Assembly: GCF_003347595.2 (NCBI RefSeq)
Contig: NZ_QCZK02000061.1
Location: 124,001-188,000 of the forward strand
Source of the DNA: Botryobacter ruber
GTDB taxonomy: Bacteria > Bacteroidota > Bacteroidia > Cytophagales > Hymenobacteraceae
DNA length: 64,000 nucleotides
Reading direction: 5' to 3'
The notes beneath the pieces were generated by a model that had not been told where the DNA came from, ran no database searches, and was given only the letters and a program-made list of their open reading frames with translations. Position 1 is the first letter of the stretch. Each line of letters opens with the position of its first letter. Of the stretch, positions 31,359 to 41,096 are shown one piece after another. Both the position numbers and the translations under genes were made by a program.

Positions 31359-33191
31359 ATGCAGCCAGACAAAAAAAAGCTGGACGAATTGATTACCCAG
31401 CTTGAAACCCTGCAAGACGAAGCAAAGCTTCTGGAGAAAAAATTTGCAGCCGTCATCAAAAAAACCCACCCTTCGTTCCGGAAAAGCGCCCGTAACCTGC
31501 TGCACTACCTGGCGCTGCGCAAACACGACATCAGGGCATTGCAGGAAAGCCTGGCAGAGTTGGGGCTGTCTTCGCTGGGTAGGGCCGAAGGCCATGTGAT
31601 GGCCAGTCTGCAGGCTGTTTACCATAATTTAGCCTTCCTGAAAGCACCGCAAAAACGGAATTCCAACAACAACGCATCGTTCCGGGAAAGCAGGGAACTA
31701 TTAGCCAAAAACACACAGGCCCTGCTCGGACCTAAGCCCGAAAAGCGGCATACACGCATTATGGTTACCTGCTCCAGCGAATTTGCCACCAATTACGACC
31801 TTATCTGCCGGTTGCTGAAAGCCGGTATGGATTGCGCCCGCATCAACTGCGCCCACGACGACCAGGAAACCTGGGCCAGCATGATCAAAAACATCCGGCA
31901 GGCAGAAAAAGAAATGAAGGTGCCCTGCAAAATACTCATGGACCTGATGGGCCCCAAACTACGCACCGGCCCGCTGGCGCCCGGCCCCAAACTTGTGGTC
32001 ATTCAGCCTGTAAAGGACCTGCTGGGAAAAACCAGTTCACCTGCCAAAGTCTGGCTGGCTCCCGCCAATGCTGCCCCGCCTTTACCCCTCGATGCCGCCT
32101 TACCACTTCCCGCTGCCTGGCTGGCACAGCTCCAGGAAGGCGACAAGCTAACCTTTAAAGATACACGCGGCCGCAAACGCTCGCTCACCATTGTGCGAAA
32201 AGAAAAAGACGGGCTGATCGCGCACCTGTTCAAGACCTCGTACATTGCTACCGGCACCCAGCTTTTCCTGAAAGACGAAGCAGCCACCAAACGGTTCACG
32301 ACAGTCGGGGAGCTGTCGCCCATCGTACTGCCTATCCTCCTCAAACAAGGCGACTTCCTGGAACTGACCCGTGAACCCATACCCGGCGAGCCCGCCCTGT
32401 ACGATGCCTCAGGCCATACTGTTAAATCGGCGCATATCTCCTGCACCTTGCCGGAAGTTTTCTCGCTGGTAAAGGCTAATGAAACCATCCTGTTCGACGA
32501 CGGCAAAATTGAAGGTGTTATAGACAAGGTGCGGAAAAACTCCCTGCTGATAAAAATCACCAACGCCCGTGCCAAAGGGAGCAAGCTGCGGGCCGATGCC
32601 GGCATTAATTTACCCGAAAGCAAACTCGCCCTGGAAGGCCTGACTGAAAAAGACAAAGAAGACGTCGCCTTTATCTGCAGGCATGCCGATATCGTCAACC
32701 TGTCGTTCGTTAACGACACCTCCACCGTAGAGGCGCTGCAAGCGGAACTAGCCCGGCTGAAAGCAAAGAAACTCGCCATCATGCTCAAGATCGAAACCAA
32801 AGAAGGCTTTAAAAACCTGCCCCGCCTGCTGCTGGCGTCCATGCAAAGCTACCCGGCCGGCATCATGATTGCCCGCGGGGACCTGGCGGTGGAATGCGGC
32901 TGGCAGCGGTTGGCCGAAGTGCAGGAAGAAATACTGTGGCTCTGCGAGGCGGCGCACATGCCCGTGGTGTGGGCCACGCAGGTACTGGAGAGCCTGGCCA
33001 AAAAAGGTCGCCCGTCCCGCGCCGAAATCACCGATGCCGCCATGTCGCAGCGTGCCGACTGTGTGATGCTCAATAAAGGGCCTTTCGTGATCCAGGCCAT
33101 CGAGCTGCTGGACGAGATCCTGCAGCGGATGCAGGAGCACCAGAACAAAAAAACATCCATGCTCCGCAGCCTGCACGTGTCGGATATGTAA
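31359..33191 (+). CDS. Pyruvate-kinase-like protein with N-terminal extension
   Basis: A 610-residue protein. Residues ~1-120 are a helical extension absent from standard pyruvate kinase. The barrel then shows GMDCARINCAHDD, LMDLMGPKLRTGPL, the catalytic-Lys block IMLKIETKEGFKNLP, the metal block MIARGDLAVECG and WATQVLESLAKKGRPSRAEI. The mobile B-domain region is enlarged. The usual TKGPE becomes LMGPK, the block after VML reads NKGPF in place of the usual SGE(T/S), and the C-terminal regulatory domain is missing. It may act on phosphoenolpyruvate/pyruvate, but these changes leave activity uncertain. Some bacterial and plastid-type homologues share such extensions. Confidence 0.8.
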   Translation: MQPDKKKLDELITQLETLQDEAKLLEKKFAAVIKKTHPSFRKSARNLLHYLALRKHDIRALQESLAELGLSSLGRAEGHVMASLQAVYHNLAFLKAPQKRNSNNNASFRESRELLAKNTQALLGPKPEKRHTRIMVTCSSEFATNYDLICRLLKAGMDCARINCAHDDQETWASMIKNIRQAEKEMKVPCKILMDLMGPKLRTGPLAPGPKLVVIQPVKDLLGKTSSPAKVWLAPANAAPPLPLDAALPLPAAWLAQLQEGDKLTFKDTRGRKRSLTIVRKEKDGLIAHLFKTSYIATGTQLFLKDEAATKRFTTVGELSPIVLPILLKQGDFLELTREPIPGEPALYDASGHTVKSAHISCTLPEVFSLVKANETILFDDGKIEGVIDKVRKNSLLIKITNARAKGSKLRADAGINLPESKLALEGLTEKDKEDVAFICRHADIVNLSFVNDTSTVEALQAELARLKAKKLAIMLKIETKEGFKNLPRLLLASMQSYPAGIMIARGDLAVECGWQRLAEVQEEILWLCEAAHMPVVWATQVLESLAKKGRPSRAEITDAAMSQRADCVMLNKGPFVIQAIELLDEILQRMQEHQNKKTSMLRSLHVSDM

Positions 33192-33250
33192 CTACCCGGG
33201 TGCTGCAGGCAAAGGGTAGCGCTTTTCCTCTTTCCAAACACGCAAATAGT

Positions 33251-33286
33251 TCTGCTGCTCCAGCCACCACAGCCTCAGCTCCTGCT
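33251..33286 (+). repeat. CTGCC-type dispersed repeat
   Basis: Forward copy, core CAGCCACCACAGCC (one change), followed by TCAGCTCCTGC. It lies between two same-strand genes. Confidence 0.75.
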
Positions 33287-33485
33287 CAGGAGCACTCCAC
33301 CGGCAAGCAAAACTATTTTTTCTGTAGTTAAACCATTTTGCAAATGCGCCATCCAAGAGTTCAAAACTTATTTAATATATTGCTAAGCTAAAGCAGGTAC
33401 GGGCGCATACGCAGTACAGGTTTACAGGCTGGCACTTACACACAAGTCCAGGTCAGTTTTAATCATTGATGCTCCGAACCACTTC

Positions 33486-36212
33486 ATGAAAAAGTTAAAG
33501 GTACTTTTACTGCTGCTGTCCTTTTCTGCGCTGACTTTTGCTTTTAGAGCAGCTCCCGGCAACGACAACTTTTTTACCACCATTGCCTTTAAGCTCTACG
33601 AGTTTTACGCCAAATACCCGCAGGAGAAAATTTACCTGCACCACGACAAAAACCTCTACAGCCTGGGCGAAACCATCTGGTTTAAAACCTACCTGACCCT
33701 GGCTCCGTCTGCCGAGGCAGATACCCTGAGCAAAATTGTGTACATCGACCTGGTGAGCCCGGCCAACAAGGTGGTGTTTAACCGGAAACTCCACACGGCA
33801 GCAGGCACTGCCCACGGCGACATGTACCTGCCCGATACCCTGGCCGAAGGCACTTACCAGCTACGGGCCTACACCAACTGGATGCGCAACTTCAGCTCCG
33901 ACTACTTCTTCCGCAGGGAAATAACGATTGTCAACCCCGACGCGGCGGCTGTAAAAGCAGGCATTACCTTCCGCACCCGCCCCCACAGCACCGGCGACTC
34001 CATCGTTTCCACGTTAGTTTTTTACCAGCTGCCGTTCGCACCATTGCCTCACCTCAGGCTTAATTTCCAGCTGACCGTAGACGGGAAGAAGCAAAAGAAG
34101 CACATCCTCGAAACCGACGAAAAAGGACAGGTACAGTTTGCCGCTAACCTGCCAAAAACAAAAAGCAACACGATGCCTCAGGCGGTTCTACTCGTCGAAG
34201 CTGCTACAGGGGGCACGAAGTTCAGCCAGACGTACCAGCTCCCACAGGCCGGCGCTGACCTCGATCTGCAGTTCTTCCCCGAATCAGGCAACTGGCTAAC
34301 CGGCACCCAAACCCGGCTGGCCTTTAAAGCCATCGGCAGGAGCGGCAAAGGCAAAGACGTGGCAGGCAGCATCTACGACGAAACAGGAAACAAGGTAACT
34401 GATTTCAAAAGTGAGCACCTGGGCATGGGGCAGGTCCAACTAACAGCAGAAAAAGGAAAAACATACGAAGCACGCGTAACTCAACCCGATGGCACGGTCT
34501 TAACTTTTCCGCTCCCGCAGGCACAGGAAAATGGCGTAAGCCTCAGCCTTGCCCACACGGTAGAAAACGGACTTCAGCTGAAGCTGTTAAACCACCTGGG
34601 CAGCAGCACCGACAGCCTTTTTCTGGTAGCCCATGCCCAGGGGAAAATCTTTTATGCAGCCAAGGCGAACCCAAACCGGCAGGAGATTACAGCTTCCCTG
34701 CCGCTCAACCGCATACCCGCAGGCCTCGTGTACTTTACCGTTTTCAACAGGGCAGGAAAGCCGCTGGCTGAGCGATTAGCTTTTGTGAACATGCCCGACA
34801 AACTGAACGTTGCCATTACCACCAACAAGCAGGTGTACGGGCAGCGTGAGCAGGTAAACATGCAGGTAACGGTAAAAGATGCCGCAGGCAACCCGGTAGC
34901 AGGCAACTTTTCGCTGGCCGTCCGCGACAGCCGCAACGCCCCCGAGGCCGCCGCCCTGCACGACGACATCTACACCTACACCTACCTCAGCAGCGAACTG
35001 AAGGGGCACATCGAACAGCCCAACTATTACTTCGACACGCGCAACCCCAACGCCATCCCCCACCTCGACCTGCTGCTGCTCACGCAGGGCTGGCGACGCT
35101 TTTCCTGGGAGGAGGTGCTGCAGGACAAGCAACCGGCTATCACCCATTTCATCGAGAAGTACATCAGCATTTCGGGTGTCGTCGAAAAGGAATTCGGCAG
35201 GAACAAAGAAGCCGGCGTTACCAACCTGAGCATTATTTCCAGCAGTAGTTCGGCTCCTAAAAAAGCGTTTCCTGCCATTTCGGTTGGCCAGACAGCGGCA
35301 GATGGCAGCTTTTACATCGGAGGACTGCATTATTACGACACGCTCCAGATGTTTATCCAGGCCCGGACGCCCAAAGGCGGCAAAAACCTCCTCGTTAAAC
35401 GCAATGTATTTACCTCTCCTGCCACTACCTACTACCCGGAAACAGACACCACGGTGTTTGCAGCCATTCACGAAGCCTACCTCCACAGCATTTCCACCTG
35501 GACAAAAGCCGACAAAGCCTTACGCTTAGCATCAGGCGCCATTATGCTGGGCGAAGTAGAAGTAAAAGCAGACAGGGAGAAACCCGACACGCGCCGGCTT
35601 CACTCGAAAGATTTTACCGATGCCACTATTAATGTAGCGGCAGATAAAGTGGTACGGGGCAGTATTTTAGAGTACCTGGTAGGTGTAGCCGGCGTGCAGG
35701 TGAGCGGCGCAGGCCTGAACACGACAGTATCGATCAGAGGGGGCGGTACGCCTACCTTTATCCTGGATGGCATGCAGGTTGACCTGGAGTTTATTCAATC
35801 GCTTCCGCCCACGGATGTAGAAACGATAGAACTGCTGAAGGGCGCCAATGCCTCGGTTTACGGGGGCGCAAACGGCGCTATCGTTATTTTCACGAAACGC
35901 GGCAACCCCAACTACGACTATTCGAACGAACCGGCCAGCGGCACCATCTCGTTCAGGCTGCCGGGCTACAACAAAGCCAGCGAATTTTACGTGCCCCGCT
36001 ACGATGTGCCGGACGAGCGCCACAACCTGCCCGATTTCCGTAACACACTGCACTGGCAGCCCACCCTCACCACCAACGCCGAAGGCAAAGCCGAACTCAG
36101 CTTCTTCACCTCCGACGACGTTACCAGCTTTACCGCCACCTGCGAAGGTTTTACAGGACAGGGTGCCGTGGGTGCCGCAGAACATTCTTTTAAGGTGGCG
36201 CAGAAGCGGTAG
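33486..36212 (+). CDS. MG2-type / TonB-plug domain envelope protein without barrel
   Basis: A 908-residue exported protein (signal peptide VLLLLLSFSALTFAFRAAPG). The first half has macroglobulin-like MG2 domains (QEKIYLHHDKNLYSLGETIW; TTNKQVYGQREQVNMQVTVK). The C-terminal part has a TonB-dependent receptor plug domain: VRGSILEYLVGVAGVQVSG, TPTFILDGMQVDLEFIQSLP, VETIELLKGANASVYGGANG. No beta-barrel follows, so it is not a normal receptor. Proteins of this layout are common in Bacteroidota and their roles are poorly known; a scaffold or substrate-docking role is a guess. A strong terminator follows. Confidence 0.85.
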   Translation: MKKLKVLLLLLSFSALTFAFRAAPGNDNFFTTIAFKLYEFYAKYPQEKIYLHHDKNLYSLGETIWFKTYLTLAPSAEADTLSKIVYIDLVSPANKVVFNRKLHTAAGTAHGDMYLPDTLAEGTYQLRAYTNWMRNFSSDYFFRREITIVNPDAAAVKAGITFRTRPHSTGDSIVSTLVFYQLPFAPLPHLRLNFQLTVDGKKQKKHILETDEKGQVQFAANLPKTKSNTMPQAVLLVEAATGGTKFSQTYQLPQAGADLDLQFFPESGNWLTGTQTRLAFKAIGRSGKGKDVAGSIYDETGNKVTDFKSEHLGMGQVQLTAEKGKTYEARVTQPDGTVLTFPLPQAQENGVSLSLAHTVENGLQLKLLNHLGSSTDSLFLVAHAQGKIFYAAKANPNRQEITASLPLNRIPAGLVYFTVFNRAGKPLAERLAFVNMPDKLNVAITTNKQVYGQREQVNMQVTVKDAAGNPVAGNFSLAVRDSRNAPEAAALHDDIYTYTYLSSELKGHIEQPNYYFDTRNPNAIPHLDLLLLTQGWRRFSWEEVLQDKQPAITHFIEKYISISGVVEKEFGRNKEAGVTNLSIISSSSSAPKKAFPAISVGQTAADGSFYIGGLHYYDTLQMFIQARTPKGGKNLLVKRNVFTSPATTYYPETDTTVFAAIHEAYLHSISTWTKADKALRLASGAIMLGEVEVKADREKPDTRRLHSKDFTDATINVAADKVVRGSILEYLVGVAGVQVSGAGLNTTVSIRGGGTPTFILDGMQVDLEFIQSLPPTDVETIELLKGANASVYGGANGAIVIFTKRGNPNYDYSNEPASGTISFRLPGYNKASEFYVPRYDVPDERHNLPDFRNTLHWQPTLTTNAEGKAELSFFTSDDVTSFTATCEGFTGQGAVGAAEHSFKVAQKR

Positions 36213-36238
36213 TCCCCGGAAAAACAGTGATTTAACAT

Positions 36239-36282
36239 AAAGAGCAGCAACAGCAGAAAACACCTGCTGTTGCTGCTCTTTT
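36239..36282 (+). terminator. Rho-independent terminator
   Basis: AAAGAGCAGCAACAGCAG pairs perfectly with CTGCTGTTGCTGCTCTTT across 7 bases and is followed by TTACC. It lies 27 bases after the MG2/plug gene stop. Confidence 0.85.
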
Positions 36283-36327
36283 ACCTGTTGCTCAGCCTCA
36301 AATCTTTTGTCAGGGAAGATTACAGCG

Positions 36328-36894
36328 TTATTTGATCTGTCCGCGAATCTCCCCGCCGGGAAGCTGGAGGGTATGCACATTCACGTACGTATCGCCAGCC
36401 GTCATGTGTAGTAACAAGTCTTCCAGCGACAAGCCGGCCAGGGGGCCAACCAGGTCGGCACTGGTAATGACGCCTGTAGCCAGCACACCACTCGATCTGC
36501 CGGGAATCAGCATGGCTGGCGGTCCGGAAGGATACAGCCATACCACAATCGGTCCATTTTCTCCCACAGGAGCACTATGAATGTGTGCCTGCAGAACATT
36601 CTGTATGTTGGCAACGATTAGTTTATAATGCAGTTCGGTTCCGTCTTTACTCAGCTGAAATATAGCATTGCCGCTTGCCTTCGAGTTATTAGGTGTAGCT
36701 TCCTGGCTCCCATCCATTGGCGCCACAAACACCCCCGGGTAATCGGGTTTCGCAAACGAGCCCAACTGTGAGCTCAACTTTGTTATAACGGGCTCCGGCG
36801 CAGTGTCTGTATCACAGCCGGTTATGGCGAAAGGCGAAAAAAAAGAAACCAGTACCAGAAGCTTTAGTCCGGCAGGAAAAATAAAGTTTTTCAT
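36328..36894 (-). CDS. CHRD domain lipoprotein
   Basis: A 188-residue secreted protein with a lipobox-like PFAITGC. The CHRD domain is visible in KLIVANIQNVLQAHIHSAPV, GPIVVWLYPSG and the closing HTLQLPGGEIRGQI. CHRD domains are beta-rich modules of unclear function, first seen in chordin. It converges on the MG2/plug gene and the two share a terminator region. Confidence 0.85.
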   Translation of the reverse strand: MKNFIFPAGLKLLVLVSFFSPFAITGCDTDTAPEPVITKLSSQLGSFAKPDYPGVFVAPMDGSQEATPNNSKASGNAIFQLSKDGTELHYKLIVANIQNVLQAHIHSAPVGENGPIVVWLYPSGPPAMLIPGRSSGVLATGVITSADLVGPLAGLSLEDLLLHMTAGDTYVNVHTLQLPGGEIRGQIK

Positions 36895-37357
36895 AGCGTT
36901 GGAAAGGAGTTAAAGTTAGTTTTGAGATAGGGAAACCGAAAATGCAAGCAGCAACGGAACACCAGCAAATCTCCTGCTTCTGTTGTTATCACATCATGCA
37001 GGAACAATTACTTGCTGTACTGGAAGCTGTTCCCTGGTGGCAGGAAACAAACAGATGAATTTCAGACGACATCAAATTTGATGCGCTGTTATATATTAGC
37101 CTTATATGATATAAAAACTTTTACGTTCGCTGCTGTTATTTGCTGTTATCAGTTGCCAGTCAGGTAGTAAAAATTTGTAAACAATATTAAATTGACAGGG
37201 AAGCCAGTTTTTGGAAGTGTAAAATTTTGATGTGCTTTTAACCTGAAGCATACTAGCCAGGCACGTTCTATTTATTTCAAACAACACCACAGGAAAGTGC
37301 AGCAGCTGCCACCACAGCCACTGCTCCTTACCCATCAGGATATTCCGCAGAAAAAGA
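36895..37357. other. Intergenic region, 463 bases
   Basis: AT-rich, with no gene supported. A CTGCC-type repeat lies at 37297-37327, next to the 3' end of the oxidoreductase gene. Confidence 0.5.
37297..37327 (+). repeat. CTGCC-type dispersed repeat
   Basis: Forward copy, exact core CTGCCACCACAGCC, followed by ACTGCTCC. It lies 31 bases beyond the stop of the minus-strand oxidoreductase. Confidence 0.8.
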
Positions 37358-38419
37358 TTACCCAAACTTCAAAGTCCGTTTTTCCTGGCTGCTTTGTAGT
37401 GCCAGTTCCAGCACCCGGATAGCATTACGTGCCTGTTCGGGCTTTACCTCCAGTTCTGCTTCGCCGGTTAGGGCTTTGTACACATTTTCATACAGCCCCC
37501 GGTAATCGCCGTGTTCGCTTTCTATTTTACCGATAACATGCAAGCCGTTGTGGGTGGTGTTAATCCTGCCCCAGATCTCCTCCGGTTCCACTCCCCAGGC
37601 CGGCAGATCTTTTGGGCCAATGCCTGCTTTAAGAGTTTCTTCCTGCACATCGAGGCCATACTTCAGGAAAGACCCCTGGTCGCCGAGCAAGGTATACCGT
37701 GGCCCCACTTCCCGCACCAGCATGCCGGACCGCAGCGTAACCGTCAGGCGGGGGTAGTGCAGCAGCAGTTTAAAATTATCGATTACTTTACTGCCCTCCC
37801 GCTGAATGCGCACCATGCCGGTAACTTCGTCGGGTAAGCCAAAGAGGCAGAGCGCCTGGTCCACCAGGTGTACGCCCAGGTCATAGAGCACACCCGTACC
37901 CGGCAGATTTTCTTCTTTCCAGGTGTTGGGCGTAATGGTGTTCCGGAAGCGGTCGAAATGGGCCTCGTACTCCACCAGGTTGCCCAGCATGCCGCTCGCC
38001 AGTACTTTTTTCACGGTCAGGAAATCGCTGTCCCACCGGCGGTTCTGGTACACGGTAAGCAACCTCTGCTGTTTTTTCGCCAGCTCTATCAGCTCATCGG
38101 CCTCAGCTGACGTGCTGGTAAATGGCTTTTCGACCACCACATGTTTTCCGGCCAGCAGGGCAGCTTTGGTTAACTCGTAATGGGTGGGAGTAGCCGAAGC
38201 TACTATTACCAGCTCAACAGCTTCATCCCCGAAAATCTCCTCTACCTGGCTCACCACCTGCGCATCCGGGTACCGCGCCCTTAGTATGTTGATGTTCGCT
38301 TCGCGCGTTTCCCGTACTTTTACCAGCCTGAACCCCGGCACACTGTCCAGAAAAGGTACCTGAAAAACTCTGCCCGACATACCGAAGCCAATCAAGCCGA
38401 CATTTATTATCCTGCTCAT
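37358..38419 (-). CDS. Gfo/Idh/MocA family oxidoreductase
   Basis: A 353-residue cytoplasmic NAD(P)-dependent sugar or inositol dehydrogenase-type protein. The N-terminal Rossmann motif is GLIGFGMSGRVFQVPFL, the second conserved block is VVEKPFTSTSAEADELI (Glu-Lys-Pro), and LYDLGVHLVDQALCLFG marks the substrate domain. Length is normal. Members oxidise sugars, inositol or related compounds; the specific substrate cannot be read. It has no operon partners in the same direction nearby. Confidence 0.93.
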   Translation of the reverse strand: MSRIINVGLIGFGMSGRVFQVPFLDSVPGFRLVKVRETREANINILRARYPDAQVVSQVEEIFGDEAVELVIVASATPTHYELTKAALLAGKHVVVEKPFTSTSAEADELIELAKKQQRLLTVYQNRRWDSDFLTVKKVLASGMLGNLVEYEAHFDRFRNTITPNTWKEENLPGTGVLYDLGVHLVDQALCLFGLPDEVTGMVRIQREGSKVIDNFKLLLHYPRLTVTLRSGMLVREVGPRYTLLGDQGSFLKYGLDVQEETLKAGIGPKDLPAWGVEPEEIWGRINTTHNGLHVIGKIESEHGDYRGLYENVYKALTGEAELEVKPEQARNAIRVLELALQSSQEKRTLKFG

Positions 38420-38696
38420 CGTGTTGTTTTTTACTACTTTATTTGTTTCTTCTCCACAATATAGGATGAAATTTTATTCGGTGTTTACCCGCCTGCCCAG
38501 GAACCAGTTCCTGCTGCACCGGATTGACCTGCTGTGACAGCCCGGCCTGTCAAAAACCTTCACCCGTGACAACCAAAAGAAGCAAAATAGGGAGAAAAAA
38601 TATATCCATCTTCTATATTAATTTTTTTAACAAATAGTTGTATTTTAATACATGGATTTTTATTTTTACACAAAACAACCTTAAAAAATTGCAGCA

Positions 38697-39140
38697 ATGA
38701 AAAAGAAGATCAGGCACGTGTTGCTTTTGGGATTGGCAGCGCTGTTGACTGCAAACTTCACCTTTGCCCAAACCAAAGCCATGCTGGTTGGGGTAACGTA
38801 CAGGACCAGTGATCTTCAAATCTGCAACGGCGACCTGGGCGATTACTATAAACTCCATGTAAACCAATCGCTTACCACCGATATCTTCTTCGAAAATCTG
38901 CAGATTGTTAAGATCAGGGATAAAAAAAGCTTTTACCTGCTGGCCAAAGAACAGAACAGCAGCCGCGCCTATGCCTTTGCGCTGGTAAGGCGTGGCAACG
39001 GGCTTTACCTGGACCCGCAGGAGCATGTGCAGGTTACTTCTAAAGGCGAAGCTGTATTAGTGTCTTATCTCAAAAACGAAAACAACGACCAAAGCTGCAC
39101 AGACTGTGTAGAGACTGTGGTGGCATCTGCTAAACTATAA
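38697..39140 (+). CDS. Small secreted protein of unknown function
   Basis: A 147-residue exported protein with signal peptide (VLLLGLAALLTANFTFAQ). The mature part is beta-rich with two well-separated Cys pairs (LQICNGDLG; SCTDCVETVV). A strong terminator follows. No family is recognised. Confidence 0.7.
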   Translation: MKKKIRHVLLLGLAALLTANFTFAQTKAMLVGVTYRTSDLQICNGDLGDYYKLHVNQSLTTDIFFENLQIVKIRDKKSFYLLAKEQNSSRAYAFALVRRGNGLYLDPQEHVQVTSKGEAVLVSYLKNENNDQSCTDCVETVVASAKL

Positions 39141-39195
39141 AGACAACCACTGCTGCTTTATTTACGATACGCGCCTGATGTTATCGGGAAAGACA

Positions 39196-39232
39196 CCAGG
39201 AGGCTGGGATAAGATTTATCCCAGCCTCCTGG
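39196..39232. terminator. Rho-independent terminator
   Basis: CCAGGAGGCTGGGATAA pairs with TTATCCCAGCCTCCTGG around a short loop and is followed by TTTTATT. It can serve the flanking convergent genes. Confidence 0.85.
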
Positions 39233-39265
39233 TTTTATTAGCTTACCTTGTCCCAGCCCGTTGTG

Positions 39266-40120
39266 CTACGGCACTCTGGCTGCTTCCCGTTCTGCCTGGC
39301 AGTGTACGATAAACCTTAGAAGGGCAGCATTAAAAAACTCGCTGTTCTCCAGTTGGGGCATATGCCCGGCACCAGGAACTTCTATGGCAGCATCCGTCCA
39401 TTTAGGTACAGGCAGGGTTTTCAGGTATTCCGGGTTTCCAAATTGGTCATCAGTGCCAGTAACGATAGCAACAGGAATCTGCACCTTGTTCAGAATAGCA
39501 ACTTCATCTTCGTAATTCCCTTCAGCAATGCATTGCGCCAACGTGCCTCTCACTTTGGGGTCTGTGTTTTGGAAATCAGTTTTAAAAGATTTTGGAATAT
39601 CATTATACCCGGCAGCAAATAGTGCATTTGCCAGCGTGCTTATCTCTTCATCGTTGGCATCTTCCTTAAAAATAGTTGCCAGTGCAGGATTTGCCTGAAA
39701 AGCTTTCTCTACCATAAATGGTTTGGTGGCAACAGCTGTCGTCACGGCCATTATCCCGATACATTTTTCTAAAGCAGGCAGTGCCTCTATCGCTGCATTA
39801 CCACCTAGCGAATACCCCACCAGCACAAACTCATCAACCGGTAACTGCTGAATCATTTCTGTTATGGCGGCTGCGTATCCGGGTATGGTGTAATCAGTCG
39901 CAGGGGAGGCAGAATTGTCGGACGTGCCATGCCCGGGCAGGTCGATAGCGATTAACTGGTAATCCTGCAGCAGCTCGCTCTCGAGCTGCTTTTTCCAGAT
40001 TTCCCCGGTCATGGAAACGCCAGGAATAAAAATAATAGCCGGTGATTTGCCCGCCCGCTCCGTTACATTAACTTTCAGGTTATGAAACTGGCAGGTTTTT
40101 GATGTTAATTCTGTTGCCAT
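39266..40120 (-). CDS. Alpha/beta fold hydrolase
   Basis: A 284-residue cytoplasmic alpha/beta hydrolase. The oxyanion HG-equivalent is in IIFIPGVSMTGEIW, the nucleophile elbow is VGYSLGGNAA, Asp is in VTGTDDQFGNPE and His in GAGHMPQLENSEFF. A complete catalytic triad is present. The substrate cannot be predicted. Confidence 0.9.
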   Translation of the reverse strand: MATELTSKTCQFHNLKVNVTERAGKSPAIIFIPGVSMTGEIWKKQLESELLQDYQLIAIDLPGHGTSDNSASPATDYTIPGYAAAITEMIQQLPVDEFVLVGYSLGGNAAIEALPALEKCIGIMAVTTAVATKPFMVEKAFQANPALATIFKEDANDEEISTLANALFAAGYNDIPKSFKTDFQNTDPKVRGTLAQCIAEGNYEDEVAILNKVQIPVAIVTGTDDQFGNPEYLKTLPVPKWTDAAIEVPGAGHMPQLENSEFFNAALLRFIVHCQAEREAARVP

Positions 40121-40330
40121 AGCTGTTTATTTAAATTCAATTATTTATTAAAATAACTATACTTGAAGCCTAAATTTTAGTTGCCTCTGTTCCAGGACAT
40201 TTGCCCCGAACCTGCCATATATTTTGCTACTGCTTTTCAACTGCCTATATTTGAGATCGCAGTAATATGACGTTATGCCCCGGTGCAGGTATAAGAAGCA
40301 AACCGGGCAAAGCAACAAAACAGCAACAGC

Positions 40331-40786
40331 ATGTTCAGAAAAATAATCAGCACCAACAAGGCAGCAACCACCATCCTGATTCGCCTGATGGTAGGAGCCG
40401 TTTTTCTTTCGGAAGGGATTCAGAAGTTTCTTTTTCCGGGAACAAGAGGAGCAGGCCGCTTTGAGAAGATAGGTTTACCCGACCCGGAATTTTTGGGTTA
40501 TTTTGTTGGCAGTTTCGAAGCGTTATGCGGTTTGCTGCTGCTCATGGGCTTGTTTACCCGCCTGGCCAGTATACCCCTGCTGATCATCATGCTGACGGCC
40601 CTTACCACCACCAAAGCTCCGATGCTGGCGACAGATGGTTTCTGGGAAATGCTGCACGCGAGCCGCACCGACTGGTCCATGCTGCTCGGCAGCCTGTTTC
40701 TCTTAATTAAAGGTGGTGGACGATGGTCTGCTGACCGGAGCCTGATGCAGCCAAAGCAGCACCTTTTCCGGGAAGCCCATTATTAA
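40331..40786 (+). CDS. DoxX family membrane protein
   Basis: A 151-residue inner-membrane protein with four hydrophobic segments (ILIRLMVGAVFLSEGIQKFL; FEALCGLLLLMGLFTRLASI; LLIIMLTALTTTKAP; SMLLGSLFLLI). The SEGIQKFLFP motif and length match DoxX. The role is a quinone- or thiol-related membrane function that remains loosely defined. Confidence 0.88.
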   Translation: MFRKIISTNKAATTILIRLMVGAVFLSEGIQKFLFPGTRGAGRFEKIGLPDPEFLGYFVGSFEALCGLLLLMGLFTRLASIPLLIIMLTALTTTKAPMLATDGFWEMLHASRTDWSMLLGSLFLLIKGGGRWSADRSLMQPKQHLFREAHY

Positions 40787-40814
40787 TTCAGTGGCCCCAA
40801 AACAAACAAAAAAG

Positions 40815-40850
40815 TCTGCTGCACCAGCCACCACAGCCTCACCTGCACCC
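40815..40850 (+). repeat. CTGCC-type dispersed repeat upstream of ywbE
   Basis: Forward copy, core CAGCCACCACAGCC (one change). An upstream GTG at 40791 would read it as AAPATTASPAP, but the ywbE start at 40893 is better, so the repeat is in the leader. Confidence 0.7.
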
Positions 40851-40892
40851 AAAAAACTGACACGATCAATTCAACCTCAAAACACACCGCAA

Positions 40893-41096
40893 ATGGACGG
40901 AAGAAAACGCGCTAACATAAAACCAGGAATGCATGTAGCCATTGTACTGAAAGAGGACCAGCGCACCGGCTACCTGACCAAAGGGTATGTACAGGACATC
41001 CTCACCAACTCCCCCACCCACCCCCACGGCATCAAAGTAAGGCTCGAAACCGGCGAGGTAGGAAGGGTGAAGGAAATTTTGGAGTTAGAAAGTTAG
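40893..41096 (+). CDS. YwbE family protein
   Basis: A 67-residue protein starting MDGRKRANIKPGMHVAIVLK and containing DQRTGYLTKGYVQDILTNSP, then HPHGIKVRLETGEVGRVKEI, the full YwbE (DUF2196) sequence signature. Homologues are about 65 residues and start at this Met, so the upstream GTG frame is rejected. Function of the family is unknown; a short SH3-like or KOW-like beta fold is likely. Its stop codon abuts the left end of the four-helix-bundle cassette. Confidence 0.85.
   Translation: MDGRKRANIKPGMHVAIVLKEDQRTGYLTKGYVQDILTNSPTHPHGIKVRLETGEVGRVKEILELES

Noticed and set aside
33290..33480. Extra small gene upstream of the MG2/plug gene
   Set aside because: No open frame of protein-like composition; only a CTGCC-type repeat precedes it.
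40791..40892. Longer ywbE starting at GTG 40791
   Set aside because: The extension is encoded by the CTGCC-type repeat and family members start at MDGRKR.
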